Numbered from the stretch's first letter, positions 1-7,304 are shown. The stretch is 12,187 bases of DNA from UKL13-2 sp031430555 (GCA_031430555.1 JANPBQ010000194.1:1-12187); one strand, 5' to 3'. Notes: generated by a model not told the origin, from the sequence alone. Program-made: numbers and translations.

Positions 1-437
1 TCGACGAACGCGCGCGCGATTTCCGTTGTGGTCAGGCGGCACAAGGTATGCAATGCAAGCGCGACCTGCGCCGATTGCGCGAGCGCCGGATGGCAGCAGG
101 TGAAAATCAGCCGTAATTGATCGTCGGTAACACCGGAATGATTCTCCTCCGCCACGTCATCAATCGGTGCCGACATCGCGGCGAGCACGCTTTCACTCTC
201 GACCTGGATGCGCCCATTGCGTCGCAATGTATCCAGGCCGCTGCGCTGCGCGACCGTGGTGAGCCATGCGGCGGGATTATCCGGCACGCCGTCTCGCGGC
301 CAGTGTTCCAAGGCCTTTGCATAGGCGTTTTGCAATGCTTCTTCCGCGAGCTCGAAACTCGCGAGCCGCCGGATCAAGCCGGCGAGAATGCGCCCGCCAT
401 CGCGGCGATGGATCTCGGCGATGGCGTGCGCAAACAT
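1..437 (-). CDS. ECF sigma factor, ECF42-like (partial, C-terminal part off the left edge)
   Basis: RNA polymerase sigma factor of the large ECF type that is paired with DGPF/YCII proteins. Only about 145 N-terminal codons are present. A sigma-2 region is visible (LAEEALQNAYAKALEHWP, then NPAAWLTTVAQRSGLDTLRRN around residues 55-75). It is followed by the family signature DDQLRLIFTCCHPALA and the start of sigma-4 (TTTEIARAFV) at the window edge. Family members are about 400 aa with a long helical C-terminal extension, so most of that lies outside. The start is ATG at 435-437, the only start codon after the TGA (447-449) of the upstream gene in the same frame. No clear Shine-Dalgarno site is seen, so translational coupling is likely. 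The family name is by motif and context; membership of group ECF42 is an inference from the DGPF neighbour and the promoter at 865-891. Confidence 0.88.
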   Translation of the reverse strand, partial: MFAHAIAEIHRRDGGRILAGLIRRLASFELAEEALQNAYAKALEHWPRDGVPDNPAAWLTTVAQRSGLDTLRRNGRIQVESESVLAAMSAPIDDVAEENHSGVTDDQLRLIFTCCHPALAQSAQVALALHTLCRLTTTEIARAFV

Positions 438-446
438 CGCGGCCGG

Positions 447-812
447 TCAGGCCTGCGCTTCGGTCGGACTTTCCGTCAGCGGTCGAATTTCAATCGAGCC
501 GTGGAGCGCGGAGGGAACCTTGGCGGCCCACTTGATCGCTTCGTCAAGATTAGCGACATCGATCAAGTAGTAGCCGCCGAGCTGCTCTTTGGTTTCCGCG
601 AAGGGGCCATCGGTGGTCAGCGCTTTGCCGTTGCGCACGCGCACCGTGGTCGCCGACACGATGGGGGCCAGCTCCGAGCCGCCGCGCATCGCTCCCGACG
701 CCAGCAGTTCCTTTGTATAGCTTCCGTAGGCTTGCATGACCTTGGTTATTTCGGCTTGCGACATCGAATGCCATATTTTTTCATCGCCGTAAATCAGCAG
801 CATGTATTGCAT
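447..812 (-). CDS. DGPF-domain (YCII-related) protein, partner of ECF sigma factor
   Basis: A 121-aa protein of the YCII-related/DGPF family (ferredoxin-like fold, dimeric). It begins MQYMLLIYGDE and carries the naming motif TDGPFAETKEQLGGYYLID with D68-G69-P70-F71. The length is normal for the family. ATG at 810-812 is preceded by AAGGAG (plus positions 820-825), a good ribosome site. The frame stays open upstream to about 1277, but that stretch has no family similarity and covers the intergenic region, so the short start is preferred. It lies 9 bp upstream of the ECF sigma gene and in the same frame, separated by one TGA. Family knowledge: DGPF proteins are co-encoded with ECF42-type sigma factors, but their biochemical role is not established. 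An enzyme or small-molecule sensor for the sigma factor is a guess. Confidence 0.92.
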   Translation of the reverse strand: MQYMLLIYGDEKIWHSMSQAEITKVMQAYGSYTKELLASGAMRGGSELAPIVSATTVRVRNGKALTTDGPFAETKEQLGGYYLIDVANLDEAIKWAAKVPSALHGSIEIRPLTESPTEAQA

Positions 813-864
813 GGAGGTCTCCTTGGGATTGAAATGTCGCGCGACCCATGCCGCGCACTCACAT

Positions 865-891
865 GACGAACGCACCGGCACAAAATCGACA
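865..891 (-). promoter_or_regulatory. Predicted ECF42-type promoter for the DGPF-sigma operon
   Basis: Read on the minus strand, TGTCGA (plus 886-891) is followed after exactly 17 bp by CGTC (plus 865-868), about 52 bp upstream of the DGPF start codon. The reported motif for ECF42 sigma factors is TGTCGA at -35 and CG(A/T)C at -10, and both elements match exactly. This suggests the sigma factor drives its own operon. Prediction only. Confidence 0.6.
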
Positions 892-1048
892 TTCGGAAAA
901 CAGTCATAACGAAAAAAATTCGCCCAGTGGGCAGGCCAGACCTTGGGTTGCCTATTTTTTGCGCAATTGTCGCCGAAACATAGTTGCGAAAATTGACATA
1001 TCGGCCCGCTTTGGCAATGATGCCATGTTTGCCCAAATCGACATTTCA
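882..1048. promoter_or_regulatory. Three copies of an AAAtYGACATw motif in the divergent region
   Basis: The divergent region between the DGPF gene and bioB holds three similar sites on the plus strand: AAAATCGACATTCGG from 882, AAAATTGACATATCGG from about 990, and AAATCGACATTTC from 1035. The first is the ECF -35 read backwards, the second contains the bioB -35 TTGACA, and the third lies between the bioB promoter and its ribosome site. The shared core suggests either repeated sigma/regulator contact sites or coincidence. No repressor of a known biotin type is recognisable. Confidence 0.3.
993..1021 (+). promoter_or_regulatory. Sigma70-like promoter for bioB
   Basis: A perfect TTGACA at 993-998, a 17-bp spacer, then AATGAT at 1016-1021 (4 of 6 to TATAAT). 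Transcription would begin near 1028, giving a leader of about 30 nt before the bioB ATG. It points away from the DGPF-sigma promoter, with about 100 bp between the two -35 elements. Confidence 0.5.
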
Positions 1049-1059
1049 GGAATTTGAAC

Positions 1060-2085
1060 ATGAATCCATCCGTCGCGGCACTGGTGTCCGCACCCCCGCA
1101 ATCGATCACGATGCCGGCATCCCGGATGTACACCCGTCCGGCCGAGGCGTGGCCGCTGAAGACCATCGAAGCGTTGTTCGATTTGCCGTTCGCGGACTTG
1201 TTGCATCGCGCGCAATCGACGCATCGCGAACATTTTGATCCCAACAAAGTGCAGCTCTCAACGCTGCTGTCGATCAAGACCGGCGGCTGCTCGGAAGATT
1301 GCGGTTATTGCCCGCAGGCGGCGCGCTATCACACCGGTGTCGACAACGAAGCGATGCTCGATGTTGCTGACGTGGTTGCCGCTGCAAAACTCGCCAAGCA
1401 AAACGGTGCCTCGCGTTTTTGCATGGGGGCCGCCTGGCGCGGGCCGAAGCAGCGCGATCTCGACGGCGTGCTCGACATGGTGCGCGAAGTCAAAGCGCTG
1501 GGGCTCGAAGCCTGCTGCACGCTCGGCATGTTGAAGGACGGCCAGGCCGAACAATTGAAAGACGCCGGTCTCGATTATTACAATCACAATCTCGATACGT
1601 CGCCCGAGTTCTATGGCGAGATCGTCACCACGCGCGACTATCAGGATCGGCTCGATACGTTGGAGCGAGTGCGCAACGCGGGTGTGAAAGTCTGCTGCGG
1701 TGGCATTGTCGGCATGGGCGAATCGCGGCTGATGCGCGCGGGCCTGATCGCGCAATTGGCCAACATGGAACCGCCGCCGGAATCGGTGCCGATCAATTAT
1801 CTGGTGCAAGTTGAGGGCACGCCGTTGCATGCGAAATTGCAAGGCGAGCAGGCGCTCGACTGGACCGAGTTCGTGCGCACCATCGCGGTCGCGCGCATCG
1901 CGATGCCGAAAAGTTTTGTGCGCTTGTCGGCCGGCCGGCAGGAGATGAACGAGGCCACGCAGGCGCTGTGTTTTCTGGCGGGTGCGAATTCGATTTTCTA
2001 CGGCGAGAAACTGCTCACCACAGGTAACCCGGAAGTGGATCGCGATCGGGCGTTGTTTGAGAAATTGGGCGTTACACCACTCTGA
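1060..2085 (+). CDS. bioB: Biotin synthase BioB
   Basis: Radical-SAM enzyme that inserts sulfur into dethiobiotin to give biotin, the last step of the pathway (cytoplasm). The 341-aa protein has the [4Fe-4S]/SAM triad in GGCSEDCGYCPQ (C77, C81, C84). The candidate [2Fe-2S] ligands are C121 (FCMGAAWR), one of C152/C153 (ACCTLG) and one of C212/C213 (VCCGG), plus an Arg in FVRLSAGR (288-293). The C-terminal block ALCFLAGANSIFYGEKLLTT is typical. Length matches the family (E. coli about 346 aa). ATG 1060 is chosen because AGGA lies at 1048-1051, 8 bp upstream; an in-frame TTG at 1054 would crowd that site. It is separated from the rest of the biotin genes by a 255-bp gap holding a palindromic repeat, so it may be a separate transcript. 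Confidence 0.98.
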   Translation: MNPSVAALVSAPPQSITMPASRMYTRPAEAWPLKTIEALFDLPFADLLHRAQSTHREHFDPNKVQLSTLLSIKTGGCSEDCGYCPQAARYHTGVDNEAMLDVADVVAAAKLAKQNGASRFCMGAAWRGPKQRDLDGVLDMVREVKALGLEACCTLGMLKDGQAEQLKDAGLDYYNHNLDTSPEFYGEIVTTRDYQDRLDTLERVRNAGVKVCCGGIVGMGESRLMRAGLIAQLANMEPPPESVPINYLVQVEGTPLHAKLQGEQALDWTEFVRTIAVARIAMPKSFVRLSAGRQEMNEATQALCFLAGANSIFYGEKLLTTGNPEVDRDRALFEKLGVTPL

Positions 2086-2175
2086 CAAATCCTAGAACTG
2101 GCGCGGCGTTTCGCGCACTTTTACCTGGAACGGCCCACCAATGCTTGAGTTTGGAACATGTGGCCCAAACCACGC

Positions 2176-2249
2176 TGTCACCCCGGACTTGTTCCGGGGC
2201 CCAATTTAGCGATGAGTCAATTGGGCCCCGGAACAAGTCCGGGGTGACA
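2176..2249. repeat. REP-type inverted doublet (REPIN-like palindrome)
   Basis: Two perfect 31-nt inverted arms (2176-2206 and 2219-2249) surround a 12-nt loop. Each arm holds its own small hairpin, CCCCGGA-CTTGT-TCCGGGG (2181-2199, with the mirror copy at 2226-2244). The outer ends read TGTCA/TGACA and the inner ends CCCAATT/AATTGGG. This two-in-one architecture is that of REP doublets. The element sits between bioB and bioF and could also end bioB transcription or protect the mRNA. When translated it gives the spurious peptide VTPDLFRGP. No transposase is nearby. Confidence 0.9.
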
Positions 2250-2340
2250 AATTTGACCGTGGCCGCGCGAAATTCACTCATATATTGATTGCAGGCCTGT
2301 CTGGAAATTCCCTACCGCGCCCCGCCGACCCGCCCCGCCA

Positions 2341-3513
2341 ATGCCCCTCTCCGACTACAACGCCCACCTCTCCGAACTCGCGCAAGCCGATCAATTGCGC
2401 GTGCGGCGCATTGTCGATGGGCCGCAGGACGCGTCGATGGTGGTGGATGGCCGCCGCGTACTCAACTACGCGAGCAACGATTATCTCGGCCTCGCGAATC
2501 ATCCGAAGGTGGTGGAAGCCGCCATGCGCGCCCTCAAACGCTACGGGCTGGGTGCCGCGTCGTCGCATATGGTGTCGGGCCACATGCGCGCGCATCACGA
2601 ACTTGAAGAAAATCTCGCCGACTATTTGAGCTTGCCGAAGGCGCTGTTGTTCTCGTCGGGCTATGCGGCCAATATCGGCATTCTCACCTCGCTCGCCGGA
2701 CGCGGCGACACCATTTACGCCGACAAGCTCAACCACGCCTGCCTGAACGATGGCGCGTTGTTATCGCGTGCCAATTTCAAACGCTATCCGCATGCCGACC
2801 TCGCGAAACTCGACCGCCTGTTAGCGGCCACACCGGACGGCGGACGCAAATTAATCGTCACCGACGCAGTCTTCAGCATGGACGGCGATATCGCCCCGGT
2901 ACCGGAGTTGCTGGCGCTCGCCGAAAGATACGATGCGCTGCTGGTGCTCGATGATGCGCATGGCTTCGGCGTGCTCGGCTATCGCGGCAAAGGCGTGCTC
3001 GAACATTTCAACGTGAAAAGCGAGCGCATTGTCTACATGGCGACTCTCGGCAAAGCGGCCGGTGGCTACGGCGCGTTTGTCGCCGGGCATGAAGACATCG
3101 TCGAGTGGATTTTGCAATCCGCGCGCAGCTATATTTTCACGACCGCCACACCGCCCGCGATCGCGGCAGCGATGCAAGCGAGCCTCACCATCATGCGCGA
3201 AGAGCGCGAACGCCTCACGCATCTGCGAACGCTGATCGATTTTTTCGGCGACTCGATGAAGCTGCAATACGCAAAAACGCCGTACTCGCAAACTGCGATT
3301 CAGCCCATCATCATCGGCGGCAATGCGGACACGCTCGCGTTCGCGGAAAACCTGCGCGATCGGCATATGTTCGTGCCGGCGATCCGCCCGCCGACAGTGC
3401 CGATCGGCACAGCGCGGCTGCGGGTATCGCTCAACGCCAATCACACGGCCGAGGATTTGCTCGACCTCATCACCGCGATCACGGATCTGGAAGTGCAGTT
3501 GTTGCGGCGATGA
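2341..3513 (+). CDS. bioF: 8-amino-7-oxononanoate synthase BioF
   Basis: PLP enzyme of the alpha-oxoamine synthase family that condenses pimeloyl-ACP (or -CoA) with L-alanine to give 8-amino-7-oxononanoate. The 390-aa protein shows NYASNDYLGLANHP near the N-terminus, SSHMVSGHMRAHHELE (75-90), LFSSGYAAN, DKLNHACLNDG (H132), VLDDAHGFGVLG (D204, H207) and the PLP lysine in ATLGKAAGGYGA (K238). The length is normal. The ATG at 2341 fits the family start, but no Shine-Dalgarno site is visible; the leader is a C-rich run, so initiation is weak or unusual. A TATATT at 2281-2286 could be a -10 element, with no convincing -35. First gene of the run bioF-H-C-D. Confidence 0.97.
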   Translation: MPLSDYNAHLSELAQADQLRVRRIVDGPQDASMVVDGRRVLNYASNDYLGLANHPKVVEAAMRALKRYGLGAASSHMVSGHMRAHHELEENLADYLSLPKALLFSSGYAANIGILTSLAGRGDTIYADKLNHACLNDGALLSRANFKRYPHADLAKLDRLLAATPDGGRKLIVTDAVFSMDGDIAPVPELLALAERYDALLVLDDAHGFGVLGYRGKGVLEHFNVKSERIVYMATLGKAAGGYGAFVAGHEDIVEWILQSARSYIFTTATPPAIAAAMQASLTIMREERERLTHLRTLIDFFGDSMKLQYAKTPYSQTAIQPIIIGGNADTLAFAENLRDRHMFVPAIRPPTVPIGTARLRVSLNANHTAEDLLDLITAITDLEVQLLRR

Positions 3514-3555
3514 AGCGGGGTCATTTTTCTCTGCCATTAAGTTGAGTCGCAAGCG

Positions 3556-4320
3556 ATGACCATTTTCGTCGATGTCGTCGGTCGCGGCCCGAACCTCACG
3601 ATGCTGCACGGCTGGGGCCTCAACGGTGCCGTGTGGAATGGCGTGCGCGATGCCCTCGCGGCGCATTTCACGCTGCACATCATCGATCTGCCCGGCCATG
3701 GCCGCTCGCATGGCGCGCCGGTGTCGTCGGTGGCCGCCATGGTCGATGCGCTAACGCACGCAATGCCGACGCGCTCGCATGTGCTCGGCTGGTCGCTCGG
3801 CGGGCATTGCGCCATGGCGCTCGCGCACCGCTATCCCGCGCGAGTCGACAAACTTATCACCGTGTGCGCAACACCGCGCTTTGTCGCCGCCGACGATTGG
3901 CCGCAAGGGAAAAAGCCGGAAGTGCTCGCGGATTTCGCGAAGCGACTTTCCACCAATTATTTGGCGACGATTCGAAACTTTCTGGCGTTGCAGGCGTTGA
4001 ACCAACCGGAGATGCGCGAGGTGATCCGCCAATTGCAGGAAGCGGTCGGCGCGCACGGCGCGCCAACGGTCGCGAATCTGGCGGCGAACCTCGACATCCT
4101 GCGCGTGAGCGACATCCGCGTTCTCATCCCGGAAATCGCCGCACCGGTGTTAGTGATCCAGGGAGACCACGACGCCCTCACCAGCACCGCTTCCGCGCAA
4201 TGGCTCGCCGACCATCTTCCCGAGAGCACGTATTGCCTGATCGAGCACGCCGCGCATGCGCCGTTTCTGTCGCATCGCGACATTTTTCTTGATCACCTGC
4301 TTGCGTTTTTGACGCCGTGA
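3556..4320 (+). CDS. bioH: Pimeloyl-ACP methyl ester carboxylesterase BioH
   Basis: Alpha/beta-hydrolase that cleaves the methyl ester of pimeloyl-ACP and so ends the BioC-BioH route to the pimelate moiety. The 254-aa protein has the oxyanion-side motif LHGWGLNGAVW, the nucleophile elbow GWSLGGH with S80, the acid in QGDHDAL (D206 is the best candidate) and the base in HAAHAPF (H234). Length matches E. coli BioH (256 aa). It begins 42 bp after bioF. Its TGA (4318-4320) overlaps the GTG start of bioC in the string GTGA, so the two are translationally coupled. That adjacency to bioC separates it from other esterases of the fold. Confidence 0.95.
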   Translation: MTIFVDVVGRGPNLTMLHGWGLNGAVWNGVRDALAAHFTLHIIDLPGHGRSHGAPVSSVAAMVDALTHAMPTRSHVLGWSLGGHCAMALAHRYPARVDKLITVCATPRFVAADDWPQGKKPEVLADFAKRLSTNYLATIRNFLALQALNQPEMREVIRQLQEAVGAHGAPTVANLAANLDILRVSDIRVLIPEIAAPVLVIQGDHDALTSTASAQWLADHLPESTYCLIEHAAHAPFLSHRDIFLDHLLAFLTP

Positions 4321-5234
4321 CCTCGCTTCCACTCCCCGCCAAGCGCGCTGTGCGCCAATCCTTCGGTCGATCGGCACCAACCTACGATGAGTACGCCTTT
4401 TTGCAGCGTGAAATCGGTGGCCGCTTGTTCGAGCGACTCGACTACATCAAGCTGGTGCCGCAACGCATTCTGGATATCGGCAGTGGCACGGGCAACGCCA
4501 CCCAACGCCTGCGCGAACGCTATGAAAATGCCGACATCACGGCGCTCGACATCGCACCGGTGATGCTCGCGGTCGCGCGCAACAAGACCGCCCGGCCCGC
4601 GCTTCTCAAACGCCTGTTCGGCGGCGCGCCCTTGCAATCGTACGTTTGCGCCGATGCGGAGACGCTGCCATTTGCGGGCGAGTCCTTCGAGCTCGCGCTG
4701 TCGAATCTTGCAATGCAATGGTGCGACCCCGAACGGATCGCGAAGGAAACCGTGCGCGTGTTGAAGCCGAAAGGTCTCTTCATGTTCACCACATTCGGTC
4801 CCGACACGCTGAAGGAATTGCGCGCGGCGTTTAAATCCATCGATGATGGGCCGCATGTGAACACGTTTCCCGACATGCACGACATTGGCGACATTCTGGT
4901 GCATGCCGGCTTTGCGGATCCGGTGATGGATCAGGAAATCATCACACTTACCTACACCGATTTGATGCCGCTGCTGCGCGAATTGAAGGGCATCGGCGCG
5001 CACAATGTGTTACCCGGGCGCGCGAACGGGTTGATGGGTAAACATCGTTGGCGGCGCATGGTCGATGCCTATGAACGGTTCCGAAAAGAAGGTCGGTTGC
5101 CCGCCACGTACGAAGTGGTTTACGGCCACGCCTGGAAACCCGAAATCGGCAAACGCAAGACCATCGATGGACAACAAAAAATAGATTTGTCGGAATTCAA
5201 ACGCATGGTGGGTGAAGGCAGACACGAATCATGA
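4317..5234 (+). CDS. bioC: Malonyl-ACP O-methyltransferase BioC
   Basis: SAM-dependent methyltransferase that methylates malonyl-ACP so it can enter fatty-acid elongation as a disguised primer. The 305-aa protein starts with the family block VRQSFGRSAPTYDEYAFLQ. It then shows the SAM-binding LDIGSGTGN (52-60), the acidic ALDIAPVML (D78), ADAETLPF (112-119) and the SNLAMQW block (129-135). It is longer than E. coli BioC (251 aa), in the C-terminal part, as I recall for betaproteobacterial forms. The start is GTG at 4317, inside the bioH stop (GTGA). Its own stop overlaps the bioD ATG at 5231 (ATGA). No separate ribosome site is needed if coupled. Confidence 0.96.
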   Translation: MTSLPLPAKRAVRQSFGRSAPTYDEYAFLQREIGGRLFERLDYIKLVPQRILDIGSGTGNATQRLRERYENADITALDIAPVMLAVARNKTARPALLKRLFGGAPLQSYVCADAETLPFAGESFELALSNLAMQWCDPERIAKETVRVLKPKGLFMFTTFGPDTLKELRAAFKSIDDGPHVNTFPDMHDIGDILVHAGFADPVMDQEIITLTYTDLMPLLRELKGIGAHNVLPGRANGLMGKHRWRRMVDAYERFRKEGRLPATYEVVYGHAWKPEIGKRKTIDGQQKIDLSEFKRMVGEGRHES

Positions 5235-5938
5235 AAGGATTTTTCGTCACGGGCACCGATACCGGCGTCGGAAAAACGCTCATTACCTGCGCGCTGATAC
5301 TCGCGTTGCAACAGCGCGGCTTGTCGGTAGCGGCGATGAAGCCGATCGCGGCAGGCACCATCGATGTCGATGGTGTGGCGATGAATGAAGATGTCGCACT
5401 ATTCATGGCAGCAACGGGCAATCGCCATCCGATGGCGGCCGTGAATCCCTATTGCTTCCAGGAGGCCATCGCACCGCACATCGCGGCGCTGCACGATGGC
5501 AGCCACGTCGAGTTCGATGTCATCGGTACCGCGTACCGGCAGCTTGCTCGTGATGCGGAGGTCGTGCTGGTGGAAGGCGCGGGCGGATTTCTGGTGCCGA
5601 TGTCGGCGGGCGAATCGATGGCGCTAATTCCGGCTGCGTTGCGATTGCCGGTGGTATTGGTCGTTGGCATGCGCCTCGGTTGCCTAAATCACGCATTGCT
5701 GACCGTTGAGGCGATTCGCGCACGCGGGCTCACACTCGCAGGCTGGATCGCGAATTCGGCGTCGAGTGAAACGATGAACGCACGCGCGGAAAATTTGTCC
5801 GCACTGGTGCGCATGATCGACGCACCGCTGATCGGCGATGTGCCTCACAGCGGCGGCGGCGATACAATGCAGGCCGCATGCCGGGCGGCGACGCAATTGC
5901 AATCCGAACTTCTCATTCCTCGTTCAACGACCTCATGA
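5231..5938 (+). CDS. bioD: Dethiobiotin synthetase BioD
   Basis: ATP-dependent carboxylase that closes the ureido ring of 7,8-diaminononanoate to give dethiobiotin, the substrate of BioB. The 235-aa protein has the P-loop GTDTGVGKT (8-16), the conserved lysine in AAMKPIAAG (K37), VEGAGGFLVP (114-123) and the VVGMRLGCLNHALLT block (145-158). The C-terminus is slightly extended compared with typical members of about 225 aa. ATG 5231 overlaps the bioC stop (ATGA) and GAAGG lies upstream at about 5215. Its TGA (5936-5938) overlaps the next ATG in the same way, which ties a copper-chaperone gene into the operon. BioA, which makes its substrate, is not in the window. Confidence 0.97.
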   Translation: MKGFFVTGTDTGVGKTLITCALILALQQRGLSVAAMKPIAAGTIDVDGVAMNEDVALFMAATGNRHPMAAVNPYCFQEAIAPHIAALHDGSHVEFDVIGTAYRQLARDAEVVLVEGAGGFLVPMSAGESMALIPAALRLPVVLVVGMRLGCLNHALLTVEAIRARGLTLAGWIANSASSETMNARAENLSALVRMIDAPLIGDVPHSGGGDTMQAACRAATQLQSELLIPRSTTS

Positions 5939-6402
5939 AAACATTTTTCCGCATTGCCATCGTACTCGCTGCGCTGAATGGTTTGCCTGCCGCATGCGCG
6001 CAGAAATCCTCTGCAGAGGCGCCGCAAATCTCCGATGTCTGGATCAAAGCGACGATTCCCGGCTCGAATGTTTCCGCCGCCTACCTGCGCATCAAATCCG
6101 CGAAGACCGTGAAACTGGTCAAAGCGGAAACCGCCGTCGCCAACATCGCCGAGCTGCACAGCATGAACATGAAAGACGGCGTGATGGAAATGAAGGCCGA
6201 GTTAGCGTTCAATGTTCCCGCAGGCAAAACCATCGAATTGAAACCGGGCGGCATGCACATCATGCTGATGCAAGTCGCCAAGCCAATCAAAGCCGGCGAC
6301 AAGGTGCCGCTGACGCTGACCTTCGACACGGGCGGCGGCAACTCGCTGGTGATGAACGTCGAGGCGATCGCGCGTGCGCAGTCCGCGCATCACGCACATT
6401 GA
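5935..6402 (+). CDS. Periplasmic copper chaperone PCu(A)C family
   Basis: Exported copper(I)-binding protein of the PCu(A)C (DUF461) family, which hands copper to cytochrome oxidase (Cox2/SCO) or buffers it in the periplasm. The 155-aa product has a signal peptide (MKTFFRIAIVLAALNGLPAA, cleavage likely after ACA, residue 22). It carries the exact family metal motif H-X10-M-X21-H-X-M: H75, M86, H108, M110, with extra M77, M79, M84 and M112. The C-terminal tail is His-rich (AHHAH). The start at 5935 is chosen over an in-frame ATG at 5878, because only 5935 puts the signal peptide first and it overlaps the bioD stop (ATGA). No SCO or cox gene is nearby. Its coupling to bioD is unexpected; function is secure at family level only. 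Confidence 0.94.
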   Translation: MKTFFRIAIVLAALNGLPAACAQKSSAEAPQISDVWIKATIPGSNVSAAYLRIKSAKTVKLVKAETAVANIAELHSMNMKDGVMEMKAELAFNVPAGKTIELKPGGMHIMLMQVAKPIKAGDKVPLTLTFDTGGGNSLVMNVEAIARAQSAHHAH

Positions 6403-6410
6403 AGGCGGCG

Positions 6411-7082
6411 ATGTCGAATCAGCCGGTTGCACTGTTTGATCTGGACGGCACGCTTACCGATCCCAAAGAAGGCATCACCCGCTCGATCGCCTACGCGCTG
6501 GAACGAATGGCGCGGGTGTCGCCCGACACCGACGATTTGCGCTTCGCGATCGGCCCGCCGCTGCGCGCTTCATTCGCCACCCTGCTCGACACCGACGACG
6601 CGCATGAGATTGAGCGCGCGATGACGCACTATCGCGAACGCTATGCCTCAATTGGCCTTTATGAAAATGCGGTGTATCTGGGCATTCCGGAAACGCTCAA
6701 TGCGATGAAGTCGGCGGGCTACCGAATTCTGCTCGCGACCGCGAAGCCGCACGTCTATGCGCGAACCATTCTCGATCACTTTGAATTGTCCGCGCCGTTC
6801 GACGGTGTCTATGGCTGCGAGCTTGATGGCACGCGGCAGCACAAAGCCGATCTCATCGCCTACCTGCTCGAACGCGAGCACATCAATCTTGCTTTGCGGC
6901 CTACCGTGATGATCGGCGACCGCGTGCACGATATCGACGCCGCGCACGCCAACGGTTGCCAGGCGATTGGCGTGACGTGGGGCTACGGCAGCGTCGCCGA
7001 ACTTCAGCACGCGAATACGATTGTTGATCGGCCTGCCGACATTGCGGAAACATTCGCCACAAAATATTCGCGCACCGCTTAA
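6411..7082 (+). CDS. HAD-family hydrolase, phosphoglycolate phosphatase-like
   Basis: Cytoplasmic phosphatase of HAD subfamily IA, 223 aa. Motif I is LFDLDGTLTD (nucleophile D10, acid D12), followed by a helical cap (about 17-85). Motif II/III lies in ILLATAKPHVYARTIL, and motif IV is MIGDRVHDIDAAHANG with the metal-binding aspartates. The block GCELDGTRQHKADLI resembles Gph/PpaX/nucleotidase-type members. The substrate is not predictable: phosphoglycolate, pyrophosphate or nucleotides are all possible. ATG 6411 has GAAGG at 6401-6405 and lies 8 bp after the PCuAC stop, so it appears to be the last gene of the biotin transcript. The frame is open much further upstream, through bioD and PCuAC, but that is shadow sequence. 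No convincing terminator follows in 7083-7304. Confidence 0.92.
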   Translation: MSNQPVALFDLDGTLTDPKEGITRSIAYALERMARVSPDTDDLRFAIGPPLRASFATLLDTDDAHEIERAMTHYRERYASIGLYENAVYLGIPETLNAMKSAGYRILLATAKPHVYARTILDHFELSAPFDGVYGCELDGTRQHKADLIAYLLEREHINLALRPTVMIGDRVHDIDAAHANGCQAIGVTWGYGSVAELQHANTIVDRPADIAETFATKYSRTA

Positions 7083-7304
7083 GTGCGGCCACGTGAAAAA
7101 TGCCGGTAAAGCGCACCGAATCCGCGCATCGAACCGCCATGTTGACCACAGTTCACCCGCCGAAACGATTCTCTCCGCGCCGGCGTCGGACGGACAACGC
7201 TCGACTAGATCATCGTCAAGACTTGTCCACAATGATTGGCATATGATTTGCAGAGTAGTTGATGGTCCTGCCTACGTGCCATGTCCCCCACCGAAAGGAA
7301 TTCC

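Noticed and set aside
117..866. 249-aa plus-strand open frame opposite the DGPF and sigma genes
   Set aside because: Antisense to two recognised proteins with family motifs; no similarity of its own.
1258..2088. 276-aa minus-strand open frame opposite bioB
   Set aside because: Fully antisense to a certain bioB; composition is the Arg/His-rich kind expected from the reverse of GC-rich coding DNA and no family is recognised.
2072..2281. 69-aa minus-strand frame across the bioB-bioF gap
   Set aside because: Its peptide contains VTPDLFRGP, the translation of the palindromic repeat, a common spurious product.
2100..2340. Biotin operator of BirA, BioR or BioQ type upstream of bioB or bioF
   Set aside because: No recognisable long TTGTAAAC palindrome, TTATCTATAA-like site, or TGAAC-N3-GTTCA site was seen in 813-1059 or 2086-2340.
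2851..3711. 286-aa minus-strand open frame opposite bioF/bioH
   Set aside because: Shadow of two well-supported genes, with no motif and no ribosome site.
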